Assembly (NCBI RefSeq): GCF_004761865.1 | Contig: NZ_SJDM01000003.1 | Coordinates: forward strand, 147,237-211,236 | Source: Crenalkalicoccus roseus | Lineage (GTDB): Bacteria; Pseudomonadota; Alphaproteobacteria; Acetobacterales; Acetobacteraceae | Reading direction: 5' to 3' | Length of the DNA stretch: 64,000 bases | In this document: one piece after another, positions 41,740-51,361 of the stretch | Position numbering within the stretch: position 1 is the stretch's first letter | Layout of the letters: the number at the start of each line of letters is the position of its first letter | The notes under the pieces: model-generated | The model's input: the letters and a program-made list of their open reading frames with translations, nothing else | Told to the model about the DNA's origin: nothing | Database searches by the model: none | Made by a program: the position numbers and the translations under genes

Positions 41740-42502
41740 CGCCGGCGTCCAGGAAGGGTTCGGCCAGCGCCAGGAAGCCCTCCGGATTCTCGGCATGCAC
41801 CCAGTGGCCCGCCTTGGGCACGGTGGCGAAGCGCGCGGCGGGGAAGAGGGCGCGGATGCGCGCATGGTGCTCCGGCCGGATGTAGTCGGAGCGCTCGCCG
41901 GCGAGGAACAGCGCCGGCCCCTGGTAGCGCGCACCAAGCTCGGGGAAGCCCTCGATCGCCGGCATGGCGGCGGCGATCTCCGCGAGGCCGAGGCGCCAGT
42001 CGGGCGGGTCGCGGTCGAAGCGCAGGTTCTGCAGCAGGAAGGCGCGGATGCCGGGCTGCGGCACCGCCGCCGCCAGCGCCGCATCCGCCTCCCGCCGCGT
42101 CAGGCCGGGGCGCAGCGCCAGCCCCCGCAGGGCGGCGACGTAGCCGCGCAGTGCCGGCGGGTAGGCGAGGGGGGCGATGTCGGCCACCAGCAGGCGCGAC
42201 ACCGCCTCGGGCCGGGTCAGCGCCAGGGCCATCGCCACCTTGCCGCCCATGGAATGGCCGATGATGGCGGCGGGCAGGGCCCCGGCGGTGGCCAGCGTCT
42301 CGGCCACGTCCTCCGCCATCGCGGGGTAGTCCATCGCGGGAGCGCGCGGCGAGGCGCCATGGTTGCGCAGGTCGAGCGCCAGCACGCGGTGACGCGCCGC
42401 CAGGCGCCTCTGGATGGCGCCCCAATTCTGTGCCGCGCCGAACAGCCCGTGCAGCAGCGCGACCGGCGCGCCCGCCCCCGCCTCCACCAGGTTCAGCCGC
42501 AT
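41726..42502 (-). CDS. Alpha/beta-fold hydrolase, YbfF-like esterase
   Basis: A 258-residue alpha/beta hydrolase. The nucleophile Ser is in IIGHSMGGK, the Asp probably in GERSDYIRPEH, and the His in KAGHWVHAENP. ALLHGLFGAAQNWGAIQRRL and LDLRNHGASP match the YbfF esterase branch. It lies 10 bases behind the stop of the EamA transporter gene on the same strand and may be co-transcribed with it. The natural substrate is unknown. Confidence 0.9.
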   Translation of the reverse strand: MRLNLVEAGAGAPVALLHGLFGAAQNWGAIQRRLAARHRVLALDLRNHGASPRAPAMDYPAMAEDVAETLATAGALPAAIIGHSMGGKVAMALALTRPEAVSRLLVADIAPLAYPPALRGYVAALRGLALRPGLTRREADAALAAAVPQPGIRAFLLQNLRFDRDPPDWRLGLAEIAAAMPAIEGFPELGARYQGPALFLAGERSDYIRPEHHARIRALFPAARFATVPKAGHWVHAENPEGFLALAEPFLDAGATAA

Positions 42503-42512
42503 CCCCGCCCCC

Positions 42513-43421
42513 TCATCCGCGCGCCGCCAGCCAGACGCTGGCCGCGATCAGCGCCCCGCCCAGCACGATGTCCCAGCCCAGCGCCTCGCCGAGCCAGAGG
42601 TTCGACAGCAGCACCCCGACCGCGGGGATCGCCAGGAAGCCGAGCGAGGCGAGCAGGCCGGAAAGGCGCCGCCCTGCCTCGATCGTCGCCCAGGTGCCGA
42701 TCGGCGCGGCGACGGCGCCGACGAACACCGCCTGCCACAGCGCCGCGGAGGGGATGCCGCCCTCCGGCGCGCGCAGCAGGGCGAGCGGCGCGATCAGCAG
42801 CGCACCGATGGCGAAGCACCAGGGCAGCAGCTCCAGCACCGGCCGGGCAGGCGGGAAGCGGCGAGTGGCAAGGATGGCGAGACTCCAGGCCAGGCTCGCC
42901 CCGAGCAGCAGCGCGTAGCCCGGCAGCATGGCGAGCGACGCCTGCAGGGACCAGGGCGCCATCAGCGCCAGCACGCCGGAGAGGCCGACTCCCGCCGCCG
43001 CCCATTGCCGGCCCGAGACCCGCTCCCCCAGCACCAGCACCGAGAGCGGGATCAGCCAGAACACGGTGACGTTGCAGAGGATGGCGGTGCGCCCTGCCGG
43101 CACGTAGTCGAGCGCCAGATGGGTGAGGGTGAAGAAGCTGCCGAGCTGCAGCAGGCCGATCGCCGTCACCGCAGGCCAGTCCGCTCGCCCCGGCAGGCGC
43201 AGCCGCCCGAGCGCCAGCAGCACCGCCGCCGAGACCAGCGCCGCCATTCCTGCCCGGTTCAGCGCAAACCACAGCGGTGAGGCGCCCTGGTCCAGCGCGT
43301 CCTTGGTGATCGGCCAGATGCCGCCGAACAGCAGCACCGAGACGACAAGGTAGCGCAGCCCAGCCAGGGGCCGCGCCTGCACCGCCCCCGCCGGGGCGGC
43401 CGTCCCGGCCTCCGCGCGCAT
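42513..43421 (-). CDS. EamA/DMT-family transporter
   Basis: A 302-residue membrane protein with ten predicted helices arranged as two EamA repeats (first around residues 25-150, second around 165-295). Such proteins export amino acids, nucleosides or drugs. The gap to the quinone oxidoreductase gene upstream is seven bases and to the hydrolase gene downstream ten bases, indicating a three-gene operon. The substrate is not predictable. Confidence 0.9.
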   Translation of the reverse strand: MRAEAGTAAPAGAVQARPLAGLRYLVVSVLLFGGIWPITKDALDQGASPLWFALNRAGMAALVSAAVLLALGRLRLPGRADWPAVTAIGLLQLGSFFTLTHLALDYVPAGRTAILCNVTVFWLIPLSVLVLGERVSGRQWAAAGVGLSGVLALMAPWSLQASLAMLPGYALLLGASLAWSLAILATRRFPPARPVLELLPWCFAIGALLIAPLALLRAPEGGIPSAALWQAVFVGAVAAPIGTWATIEAGRRLSGLLASLGFLAIPAVGVLLSNLWLGEALGWDIVLGGALIAASVWLAARG

Positions 43422-43428
43422 GGCGCGG

Positions 43429-44436
43429 CTAGTCCGCCACCTTCAGCACGATCTTGCCGATATGCGCGCTGCTCTCCATCAGCGCATGCGCCGCCGCCGC
43501 CTCGCGCAGCGGGAAGACCTTGAAGATCGGCGGGGCGCAGCGCCCCTCGTCGAGCAGTGGCCACACCTTCTCGCGCAAGGCGGCGGCGATCGCACCCTTT
43601 TGCGCCGTCGTGCGCGGGCGCATGGTGCTGCCGGTGACAGTCAGTCGGCGCAGCATGATCGGCCGCAGATCGGCCTTCTCCACCTCGTGACCGCCGAGGA
43701 AGGCGATCAGCACCAGCCGCCCGTCCATCGCCAGGCAGCGCAGGTTGCGCTGGAAATAGGCGGCGCCGACCATGTCCAGCACCACATCCGCGAGCTTCCC
43801 CCCGGTCAGTCGCTTCACCTCTTCGGCGAAATCCTGCTCGCGGTAGTTGATCGCGGCGTCGGCGCCGAGGTCGAGACAGGCGCGGCACTTCTCGGCACTG
43901 CCGGCGGTGGCGAACACCCGAGCGCCGAAGGCCTTGGCGAGCTGGATGGCAGTGACGCCGATGCCGGAGGTGCCGCCATGGACCAGCACCGTCTCGCCTG
44001 CGGCGAGGCGGCCATGGCCGAACAGGTTGGCCCAGACGGTGAAGAAGGTCTCGGGCAGGGCGGCGGCGCGGATGGCGTCGTAGCCCCGCGGCCAGGGCAG
44101 GCATTGCGCCGCCGGGGCGACGCAGTACTCGGCGTAGCCTCCGCCATTGGTCAGGGCGCAGACGCGGTCGCCCAGCTTCCAGGGTGCCGCCTCCGGCCCC
44201 GCCGCCACCACCTCGCCCGCCACCTCCAGTCCGAGGATGGGGCTGGCGCCCGGAGGCGGCGGATACTCGCCCTTGCGCTGCGCCACGTCGGGGCGGTTCA
44301 CGCCCGCGGCGAGGACGCGGATCAGCACCTCGTCCGGCTTCGGCTGCGGCAGGGGGGTGGTGGCGGGGACCAGCACCTCCGGCCCGCCGCCGTCGCCGTG
44401 CGCGATGTAGGTCATGCTCTGCGGCAGCGCGGCCAT
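43429..44436 (-). CDS. NAD(P)H-quinone oxidoreductase (zinc-free MDR family)
   Basis: A 335-residue medium-chain dehydrogenase/reductase of the quinone oxidoreductase type, close to the PIG3-like group. The nucleotide-binding glycine motif is VHGGTSGIGVTAIQLAKAFG. The N-terminal region GVNRPDVAQRKGEYPPPPGA is characteristic. The zinc-ligand pattern of alcohol dehydrogenases is absent. It starts an operon with the EamA and hydrolase genes. It lies divergent from the binding-protein gene at 44577, with 140 bases between the starts that should hold both promoters. Confidence 0.93.
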   Translation of the reverse strand: MAALPQSMTYIAHGDGGGPEVLVPATTPLPQPKPDEVLIRVLAAGVNRPDVAQRKGEYPPPPGASPILGLEVAGEVVAAGPEAAPWKLGDRVCALTNGGGYAEYCVAPAAQCLPWPRGYDAIRAAALPETFFTVWANLFGHGRLAAGETVLVHGGTSGIGVTAIQLAKAFGARVFATAGSAEKCRACLDLGADAAINYREQDFAEEVKRLTGGKLADVVLDMVGAAYFQRNLRCLAMDGRLVLIAFLGGHEVEKADLRPIMLRRLTVTGSTMRPRTTAQKGAIAAALREKVWPLLDEGRCAPPIFKVFPLREAAAAHALMESSAHIGKIVLKVAD

Positions 44437-44576
44437 GGCGATCCTCCTCGTCCTCGGGCCGCAGCCTTCCGTCGGGGCGGAGGCGGCGTCAAGCCGCGCA
44501 TCCGGGATGGACAGCGGCGCCCGCAGCGCGTTGACTCCGCGCCGGTCCCCGCCCTGGCAGGGAATCGGAGAAGGTC

Positions 44577-45794
44577 ATGCCCGCAACGCGCCGGATGCTG
44601 CTCGCCAGCACAGCCGCGGTGCTGGCGCCGCGGCTGCCGGCGCTGGCCCAGGCGGGCGAACTGCGCTTCGGCGCGCTGTTCCCGCTCTCCGGCCCGCTGG
44701 CGCTGCTCGGCGACGAGTGCTTCCGCGGCCTCGAGATGGCGACCGAGGAGCGCAACGCCGCCGGCGGCGTGCTCGGCCGGCCGGTGCGGCTGCTGCGCGC
44801 CGACGTCACCGATCCGTCGCAGGCCGGGGCGGAGGCACGGCGGCTTGCCACTGCGGCCTCGGACCGACCGGTGGCGCTGTTCGGCACGCTCGACAACCAG
44901 CTCTGCCTCGCCGCCTCCCAGGCGGCGGAGCTCGCCGGCATGCCGTATCTTGAGCTGGCCGCGCCGGCCGATGCGGTGACGGAACGGGGCTTCCGCCACC
45001 TGTTCCGCGCCTGCCCGCGCTCCACCGATCTGGCGCGCGCCGCGCTCGACGCGCTCACGCCGCTCGCCGGGCGGCTCGGCCTGCCGGAGACCTCGGTGCG
45101 GCTCGGCATCCTCTACGGCGACGGGCCGGGGCCGGAGGCGACGGCCGCCGCGCTGGAGGCGCGGATCCGCGAGGCCGGGCTGCTGCTCTCCGAGCGGGCG
45201 AGCTATGCGCCGCAGCCCTCGGAGATCACCGCCGCCGTGCGGCGGCTGCGCGTGGCGCAGGCCGAGGTGGTGCTGCACGCCGGCCGCGGCGCCGATGCGG
45301 TGCTGCTGTTCCGCGCGCTGCAGGACGAGGGCTGGTGGCCCCGAGCCCTGATCGGCATCGGCGGAACCTACGCGCTCGCCGACACCGCGCAGGCGGTCGG
45401 CCCCGCCTTCGAGGCGACCCTGGTCGCCGACCTGCCGCGGCCGGAGATCGCGCCCGGCTTCGCGCCCGGCATGGCGGGTTTCGCCGAGGCCTATCGCCGG
45501 CGCTACGGCGCCGAGATGCGCTCCGGGCACTCCGCGGCCTGCTACTGCGGCGCGCTGCTGTTCTACGATGCGCTGCAGCGCGCGGGCGGGGCCGAGCCGG
45601 CGCGCCTGCGCGCCGCCATCCTCGCCACCGACGTGGCGGAGCGCGGCCTCGCCAACGGCTGGGGCGCGCGGTTCGACGAGCGCGGCCAGAACCAGCGGGC
45701 GCTGCCCGTGGTGCAGCAGTGGCGGGAGGGGCGGCTGCTCACCGTCCATCCCGCCGAGGCGGCGGTGGCGCCGATGCTGCTCCGCCCCCCCTGA
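44577..45794 (+). CDS. Leu/Ile/Val-type ABC substrate-binding protein
   Basis: A 405-residue type I periplasmic binding protein with a twin-arginine signal (PATRRMLLASTAAVLAP). FGALFPLSGPLALLGDECFRG and ERNAAGGVLGRPVRLL are the family's opening. Such proteins deliver branched-chain amino acids, amides or aromatic compounds to LivHMGF importers, and no such membrane or ATPase genes are present nearby. It is an orphan receptor here. It ends 15 bases before the convergent Bug gene. Confidence 0.9.
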   Translation: MPATRRMLLASTAAVLAPRLPALAQAGELRFGALFPLSGPLALLGDECFRGLEMATEERNAAGGVLGRPVRLLRADVTDPSQAGAEARRLATAASDRPVALFGTLDNQLCLAASQAAELAGMPYLELAAPADAVTERGFRHLFRACPRSTDLARAALDALTPLAGRLGLPETSVRLGILYGDGPGPEATAAALEARIREAGLLLSERASYAPQPSEITAAVRRLRVAQAEVVLHAGRGADAVLLFRALQDEGWWPRALIGIGGTYALADTAQAVGPAFEATLVADLPRPEIAPGFAPGMAGFAEAYRRRYGAEMRSGHSAACYCGALLFYDALQRAGGAEPARLRAAILATDVAERGLANGWGARFDERGQNQRALPVVQQWREGRLLTVHPAEAAVAPMLLRPP

Positions 45795-45809
45795 CGCCGC
45801 AGGGCGCCG

Positions 45810-46793
45810 TCAGTTGATGGTGATGCCGGCGTCGCGGATGATCGCCTCCCACTTGTCGATCTCGTCCATCAGCCACTGCCGTGCCGTCTCCGGCGTGGTG
45901 TCGCTGCGCACCTGCATGGTGAGGTCGGTGAGGCGGCGCTGCACCGCTTCCTGCCGGGCTGCCTGGTTGAAGGCCTGGTTGATCGCCTGCACCACCGGCG
46001 CCGGCGTGCCGGCGGGGGTGTGGACCATGTGCCAGGTGTAGGATTCGGCGCCGGTGATGCCGCTCTCGGCGAAGGTCGGCAGATCGGGCGCCTGCGGGAT
46101 GCGGCGGTCGGCAGCGATGCCGAGGGCGCGCACCTCGTCGCGCTGCAGATAGGGCAGCCCGCCCGCGGCGACATCGAGGAACATCGCGATGCGCCCGGCG
46201 ATCAGGTCAGGCAGCGCCTGGCTCGAGCCGCGATAGGGCACGTGGTTCATCTTCAGGCCGCCGGCGCGGGCGAGGAAGAGCTCGCTCGCGAGATGCACCG
46301 CCCCGCCATTGCCGCTGCTGCCGTAGTCGTACCTGCCCGGGTTGCGGCGGATCAGCTCCACGAATTCGGGCAGGGTACGTGCCGGCACGTCCTTGTTCAC
46401 CAGCAGCATCATCGGGATCACGCCCATCAGCGCCACCGGCTGGAAATCGGCGACCGGATCGAAGGGCAGGCGCTGGAACAGCGCCCGCAGCACGGAATGG
46501 GCGATGGTGCTGTAGAGCAGGGTGTGGCCGTCCTTCGGCGCCCGGGCCACGATCTCCGTGCCCACCACCACGCCGGCGCCGGTGCGGTTCTCCACCACCA
46601 CGCGCTGGGGCAGGGATTTTGACATCTCCTCGGCGAAGAGGCGGGCGGGAATGTCGGTGGGGCCGCCGGCGGCGAAAGGCACGATCAGGCGCACCGGCTG
46701 GGTGGGCCAGACCGGCTGCTGGGCCGCTGCCGGCCGCGCCAGCCCGGCGGCGACCGCACCGCCCGCAACCCCGAGAAAACTCCGACGACGCAT
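45810..46793 (-). CDS. Bug/TctC-family receptor downstream of ugp genes
   Basis: A 327-residue Bug receptor with a twin-arginine signal (RRRSFLGVAGGAVAAGLARP). Binding loops are VPFAAGGPTDIPARLFAE and VENRTGAGVVVGTE. It lies 91 bases downstream of ugpC on the same strand and could be read through from that operon, but the Ugp system has its own receptor, so a functional link is doubtful. It is separate from the four-gene Bug array. Confidence 0.92.
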   Translation of the reverse strand: MRRRSFLGVAGGAVAAGLARPAAAQQPVWPTQPVRLIVPFAAGGPTDIPARLFAEEMSKSLPQRVVVENRTGAGVVVGTEIVARAPKDGHTLLYSTIAHSVLRALFQRLPFDPVADFQPVALMGVIPMMLLVNKDVPARTLPEFVELIRRNPGRYDYGSSGNGGAVHLASELFLARAGGLKMNHVPYRGSSQALPDLIAGRIAMFLDVAAGGLPYLQRDEVRALGIAADRRIPQAPDLPTFAESGITGAESYTWHMVHTPAGTPAPVVQAINQAFNQAARQEAVQRRLTDLTMQVRSDTTPETARQWLMDEIDKWEAIIRDAGITIN

Positions 46794-46884
46794 TCCTGGC
46801 TTCCTTCCTGCTGTGGGGCCTGGCCCCTGTCGTTGACATGCTGGAGATGGAACGGCCGCGCCGCGCGGTCAACGCGGCGGGCGG

Positions 46885-47958
46885 TCACAGCGGATCCAGC
46901 CGCCGGCCGGTCTCGGCGTCGAAGACGTGCCATTCCTCCGGCGGCAGGGCGATCCGGATGCTGCCGGAGGTGCCCTGGGGAAAGCCGGCGAGCTTCGCCG
47001 TCAGCGCCTCGCCGCCCGGCAGGCGGCCGTGCAGCACCGTCTCCGAGCCGAGCGGCTCGGCGAGGTCGAGGGCAAGCTCGAGGCCCGCCATGCCGTCGCG
47101 CCGCACATGCTCGGGCCGGATGCCGATCAGGATCGGCCGGCCGGCGGGGCCGGGGCGCGGGCCATCGGCGAAGCGCAGCACCGGCCCGGCCTTCAGCGCC
47201 GCCGCCGCGCCGCCCTCCGCGAGCCTCGCCTCGAGCAGGTTCATCGCCGGGCTGCCGATGAAGCCGCCGACATAGGTGTCAGCGGGGCGCGACCACACCT
47301 CCATCGGGGTCGCCACCTGCGCGGCGTGGCCCTGGTGCATCACCACCAGCCGGTCGCCGAGGGTCATCGCCTCGGTCTGGTCGTGGGTGACGAAGAGGGA
47401 GGTGACGCCGAGGCGCTTCTGCAGCCGCCTTATCTCGGCGCGCATCTGCACCCGCAGCTTGGCGTCGAGGTTGGAGAGCGGCTCGTCGAACAGGAACAGC
47501 TTGGGCTCGCGCACGATGGCGCGCCCCATGGCGACGCGCTGGCGCTGCCCGCCGGAGAGCTGGCGCGGCCGGCGGTCGAGCAGGGAGGAGATGCCGAGCA
47601 GCTCCGCCGTCTCGCCGACGCGGCGGCGGATCTCCTCCTTCGGCAGGCGGCGGATCCTGAGCCCGTAGGCCATGTTCTCGAACACGCTCATGTGCGGATA
47701 GAGCGCGTAGTTCTGGAACACCATCGCCACGTCGCGGTCGGGCGGCTCGAGGGCGGTGACGTCGCGCCCGTCGATCAGCACGGCGCCCGAGGTCGGCGCC
47801 TCGAGCCCCGCCACGATGCGCAGCAGGGTGGACTTGCCGCAGCCCGAGGCGCCGACGATGACGATCATCTCCCCGTCCTCGACGGAGAGGTCTATGCCGT
47901 GCAGCACCTGCGTGGCACCGAAGGACTTGCGGACGTTCTCGATCCTGAGGCGGGCCAT
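46885..47958 (-). CDS. ugpC: Glycerol-3-phosphate ABC importer ATPase
   Basis: A 357-residue ATPase of the MalK/UgpC group. Walker A is GASGCGKST, the signature is LSGGQRQRVAMGRAI, and Walker B is LFLFDEPLSNLDAKLR. A TOBE regulatory domain occupies roughly residues 240-357. It is the last gene of ugpBAEC and starts six bases after the ugpE stop. Assignment to Ugp rather than another sugar importer rests on the binding protein's similarity. Confidence 0.9.
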   Translation of the reverse strand: MARLRIENVRKSFGATQVLHGIDLSVEDGEMIVIVGASGCGKSTLLRIVAGLEAPTSGAVLIDGRDVTALEPPDRDVAMVFQNYALYPHMSVFENMAYGLRIRRLPKEEIRRRVGETAELLGISSLLDRRPRQLSGGQRQRVAMGRAIVREPKLFLFDEPLSNLDAKLRVQMRAEIRRLQKRLGVTSLFVTHDQTEAMTLGDRLVVMHQGHAAQVATPMEVWSRPADTYVGGFIGSPAMNLLEARLAEGGAAAALKAGPVLRFADGPRPGPAGRPILIGIRPEHVRRDGMAGLELALDLAEPLGSETVLHGRLPGGEALTAKLAGFPQGTSGSIRIALPPEEWHVFDAETGRRLDPL

Positions 47959-47964
47959 GGCGCC

Positions 47965-48870
47965 CTACTTCTCCGTATCCGTCAGCCCCTTGACGAACCA
48001 GCGCTGCATCAGCAGCACCACCGCGACCGGGGGCAGCAGCGCCAGCACGGCGGTGGCCATGACGATGTTCCAGTCGGTGTTCGACTCGGAGCCGATCATC
48101 TTGACGATGCCGATGACCACCGTCTCCACCTCGGTCGAGGTCGTCACCAGCAGCGGCCAGAGATACTGGTTCCAGCCGTAGACGAACAGGATGACGAACA
48201 GCGCCGCCATGTTGGTGCGCGACAGCGGCAGCACCACGTCCCAGAAGAAGCGCAGCGGTCCGGCCCCGTCGATCTTCGCCGCCTCCACGAACTCGTCCGG
48301 GATGGTGAGGAAGAACTGGCGGAACAGCAGCGTGGCGGTGGCGGAGGCGACGAGGGGCACGATCAGCCCCGCGTAGGTGTCCACCATGCCGAGGTCGGAG
48401 ACCACCTTGAAGGTGGGGAAGATGCGCACCTCCACCGGCAGCATCAGGGTGATGAAGATCGCCCAGAAGGCCGCCATGCGGAAGGGGAAGCGGAAGAACA
48501 CCACGGCATAGGCGGAGAGCAGGGAGATCGCGATCTTGCCGACGGCGATCAGCACCGCCATGACGAAGCTGTTCCACATCATCAGCGCCACCGGCACGCC
48601 GGTGGTGCGGGCCGCGCCCTCGGTCCAGGCGGCGGCGTAGTTCTCCACCGCGTGCGCGCCGGGCAGCAGCGGCACCTCGCCGCGGCCGATGGTGGCGGCG
48701 TCGTGGGTCGAGCCCATCAGCACGATCCAGAGCGGCAGGGCGAAGAGGATGACGCCCAGGATCAGGATGGCGTGGGTGATGGCGGTCGCGCGGCGCCGGC
48801 GGCGGGAGGCCGCGAGCGCCGTCGCCATGGGCGGGACGGCAAGCGCCCGGTCGAGCTCAGTAGTGGACAC
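47965..48870 (-). CDS. ugpE: Glycerol-3-phosphate ABC importer permease
   Basis: A 301-residue permease with six membrane helices and the cytoplasmic coupling loop [20 protein letters not shown], which contacts the ATPase. [18 protein letters not shown] near the C-terminus is characteristic of UgpE. Its start overlaps the end of ugpA by 14 bases, implying coupled translation. Confidence 0.92.
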   Translation of the reverse strand: MSTTELDRALAVPPMATALAASRRRRRATAITHAILILGVILFALPLWIVLMGSTHDAATIGRGEVPLLPGAHAVENYAAAWTEGAARTTGVPVALMMWNSFVMAVLIAVGKIAISLLSAYAVVFFRFPFRMAAFWAIFITLMLPVEVRIFPTFKVVSDLGMVDTYAGLIVPLVASATATLLFRQFFLTIPDEFVEAAKIDGAGPLRFFWDVVLPLSRTNMAALFVILFVYGWNQYLWPLLVTTSTEVETVVIGIVKMIGSESNTDWNIVMATAVLALLPPVAVVLLMQRWFVKGLTDTEK

Positions 48871-49735
48871 GGCGTTCTATGAACCGGAACTGGATGGCGG
48901 TCAGCGCGATCACCGCCAGCATCAGCACCACGGACTGGGCGGAGGAGGAGCCGAGGTCGAGGTTCACCCGCCCGTCTATGTAGGCGCGGTAGATCAGCGT
49001 CTCGGTCGCCTTGGCCGGGCCGCCGCGCGTCAGCGCGTCGATGATGCCGAAGGTGTCGAAGAAGGCATAGGTCAGGTTCACCACCAGCAGGAAGAAGGTG
49101 GTGGGGGAGAGCAGGGGGAAGACGATGGTCCAGAAGCGGCGCGCCGGGCGGGCGCCATCTATGGAGGCGGCTTCCAGCACGCTGCGCGGGATGCTCTGCA
49201 GCCCCGCCAGGAAGAAGATGAAATTGTAGGAGACCTGCTTCCAGGCCGAGGCGAGGATCACCACCAGCATCGCCTGCCCGCCGTTCAGCCGGTAGTCCCA
49301 GGCGACGCCGGCGGCGTTCAGCATCCGCCCGAACAGGCCGATCGTCGGGTGGAACATGAAGATCCACAGCACGGCGGCGAGGGCCGGCGCCACCGCGTAG
49401 GGCCAGATCAGCAGCGTGCGGTAGGCCTGGGCGCCGCGGATCTGCCTGTCCGCCAGCACCGCGAGCAGCAGCGCCACCCCCATGGACAGCGCGGTGACGG
49501 AGACCGAGAAGACCACCGTGTTCCAGATGGTGGCGATGTAGAGCGGGTCGGCAAACAGCTCGGCGAAATTCTCGAAGCCGACGAATTGCGTGCGGATGCC
49601 GAAGGCGTCCTGGCGCAGGAAGGAGAACCAGATCGCCTGGCCGGCCGGCCAGAAGAAGAAGACGAAGGTGACGGCGAGCTGCGGCGCGAGCAGCAGGAGC
49701 GGCAGCGCCTGCCCGCGGAAGATGACGCGTTTCAT
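48857..49735 (-). CDS. ugpA: Glycerol-3-phosphate ABC importer permease
   Basis: A 292-residue permease, partner of UgpE. It has six helices and the coupling loop [20 protein letters not shown]. The N-terminus has [20 protein letters not shown], typical of UgpA. A 121-base gap separates it from ugpB upstream; no hairpin was recognised there. Confidence 0.92.
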   Translation of the reverse strand: MKRVIFRGQALPLLLLAPQLAVTFVFFFWPAGQAIWFSFLRQDAFGIRTQFVGFENFAELFADPLYIATIWNTVVFSVSVTALSMGVALLLAVLADRQIRGAQAYRTLLIWPYAVAPALAAVLWIFMFHPTIGLFGRMLNAAGVAWDYRLNGGQAMLVVILASAWKQVSYNFIFFLAGLQSIPRSVLEAASIDGARPARRFWTIVFPLLSPTTFFLLVVNLTYAFFDTFGIIDALTRGGPAKATETLIYRAYIDGRVNLDLGSSSAQSVVLMLAVIALTAIQFRFIERRVHY

Positions 49736-49856
49736 GTGCTATCCGCCTGCCGCGCGGCCAGCACTCCGCCCCCCCGTCCGGACCCCGGCGGGAACCCGGC
49801 AACCCTGCGCGGCAGGCGGAAGGGAGGGCGGGAGCCGCCCTCCCTGGCCCCCTCGC

Positions 49857-51197
49857 TCACGCGCGGTTCGCGCGCTCGAAGTTGCGCAGCACCACGTTCC
49901 CCCGGCGGTTGGCGTTCTCCAGCGCCTGGGCGGCGTTCTGCTGGCCCTGGAAGCACCGCTCCAGCTCCTCCTGGATGATGTTGCGGATCTCCACCATGCC
50001 GCCGAGGCGGAAGCCCATGGAGTTGGGCGTCGGCTCGGCGCGGGAGAGCTGCAGGATCGCCGCGTCCGCGCCCGGGTTCTGCTCGTAGTAGCCCTCGGCC
50101 TTCGCCTGCTCGTAGGCGGCCTGCGTGATCGGCACGTAGCCCGTCGCCTTGTGCCACCAGAGGTCCTGCTCCGGCTGGCTGATGAAGCGGAAGAACTCGG
50201 CCACGCCCCGGTACTCGGCCGGCGTGCGGTTGCGCGCGGTCAGCGTCCACAGGCTGGCGCCGCCGATCACGCCGTTCTTCGGGCTCTGGATCACGTCGTC
50301 ATGATAGGGCAGGGGGACGCTCGCCCACTTGAACCGCGCCTCCCGCTCCACCCGCGAGCGCAGGGCGGAGGACATGAAGCTGATCGCCACCTCGCCGTTC
50401 GGGAACAGCGGGTCGGCGGCGTTGTCGCGCCCGCCATAGCGGAACAGCCCGTCCCGTTGCAGCCCGAGCAGGAACTCCGTGTGCTTGCGGAAGAAGTCGC
50501 CGGTCAGGCGCAGCTCGGCGTTCATGCCCTCGAAGCCGTTGGCCTGGGTGGCGAAGGGCGCATCGTGGATCGCCGCCATCTGCTCGAACATCACCCAGGT
50601 CGGCCAGGAGGTGGTCATCGCCACCGGGGTGGCGTTCGCCGCCTTCAGCTTCTCGGCGGCCTCGCGGATCTGCCGCCAGGTCTTCGGCAGATCGGTGGTG
50701 GAGAGCCCCGCCTTCTCGAAGGCGTCGAGGTTGATCCACATCACCGCCGAGGAGGAGTTGTGCGGCATGGAGACCAGCCGCCCCTGGGTGTCGCTGTAAT
50801 AGCCGCGTACGCCCGGCAGGTAGCGCCGCGGGTCGAGCTCCACCCCTGCCTCGGACAGGAGCTGGTGCGCCGGGCGCACCGCGGGGCCGGCGGCCATCAT
50901 GGTGGCGGTGCCGACCTCGAACACCTGCACGATGTGCGGCGGGTTGCCGGCGCGCCAGGCGGCGATGGCGCCGGTCATCACCTCCGTGTAGCTGCCCTTG
51001 AAGGTGGCGACGACGTTGACCGCGGACTGGCTCTCGTTGAAGCGGCGCACCTGCTCGGCCACCCGCTCGCCGAGCACGCCGGAAAGGCCGTACCAGAACT
51101 GGATCTCGGTGCGGCCCTGCGCCCGCGCCGGGACGAGCCCGGGCGCGGCGAGGCCGAGCGCGCCGGCGCCGGCCAGGAGGGTGCGACGCTGCATCAT
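49857..51197 (-). CDS. ugpB: Glycerol-3-phosphate-binding periplasmic protein
   Basis: A 446-residue binding protein that captures sn-glycerol-3-phosphate or its diesters in the periplasm for UgpAEC. It carries a twin-arginine signal (MMQRRTLLAGAGALGLAAPG). The mature start IQFWYGLSGVLGERV and the segment YSDTQGRLVSMPHNSSSAVM match UgpB. Two adjacent ATGs (51197 and 51194) could both serve as start. It is the first gene of the ugpBAEC operon. The system may be induced by phosphate limitation as in E. coli, but no Pho box was identified. Confidence 0.92.
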   Translation of the reverse strand: MMQRRTLLAGAGALGLAAPGLVPARAQGRTEIQFWYGLSGVLGERVAEQVRRFNESQSAVNVVATFKGSYTEVMTGAIAAWRAGNPPHIVQVFEVGTATMMAAGPAVRPAHQLLSEAGVELDPRRYLPGVRGYYSDTQGRLVSMPHNSSSAVMWINLDAFEKAGLSTTDLPKTWRQIREAAEKLKAANATPVAMTTSWPTWVMFEQMAAIHDAPFATQANGFEGMNAELRLTGDFFRKHTEFLLGLQRDGLFRYGGRDNAADPLFPNGEVAISFMSSALRSRVEREARFKWASVPLPYHDDVIQSPKNGVIGGASLWTLTARNRTPAEYRGVAEFFRFISQPEQDLWWHKATGYVPITQAAYEQAKAEGYYEQNPGADAAILQLSRAEPTPNSMGFRLGGMVEIRNIIQEELERCFQGQQNAAQALENANRRGNVVLRNFERANRA

Positions 51198-51361
51198 GCC
51201 GTGGTCTCCCTGCACTCGTTGTGCGCCGCGGCAGTACCCGCCGCGCATTGCCGTTCTGTGACGATCTGGCGACACATTGATGAAGCAGCGGCACGACGGC
51301 AAGCGCCGCCATGCGCCCCGCCGCCCACGGGCGTCTTCACGCCTGCGGGCGCGGCCGGGGA

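Noticed and set aside
38552-42084. Very long open frames overlapping the GH13 gene and its neighbours
   Set aside because: One is an antisense-like shadow and the other is the GH13 frame extended far upstream. The family N-terminus and the ATG at 40926 define the gene.
45810-46793. Bug receptor as a second receptor of the Ugp importer
   Set aside because: Bug proteins work with TctAB rather than ABC importers, and ugpB is already present. Adjacency alone is not enough.
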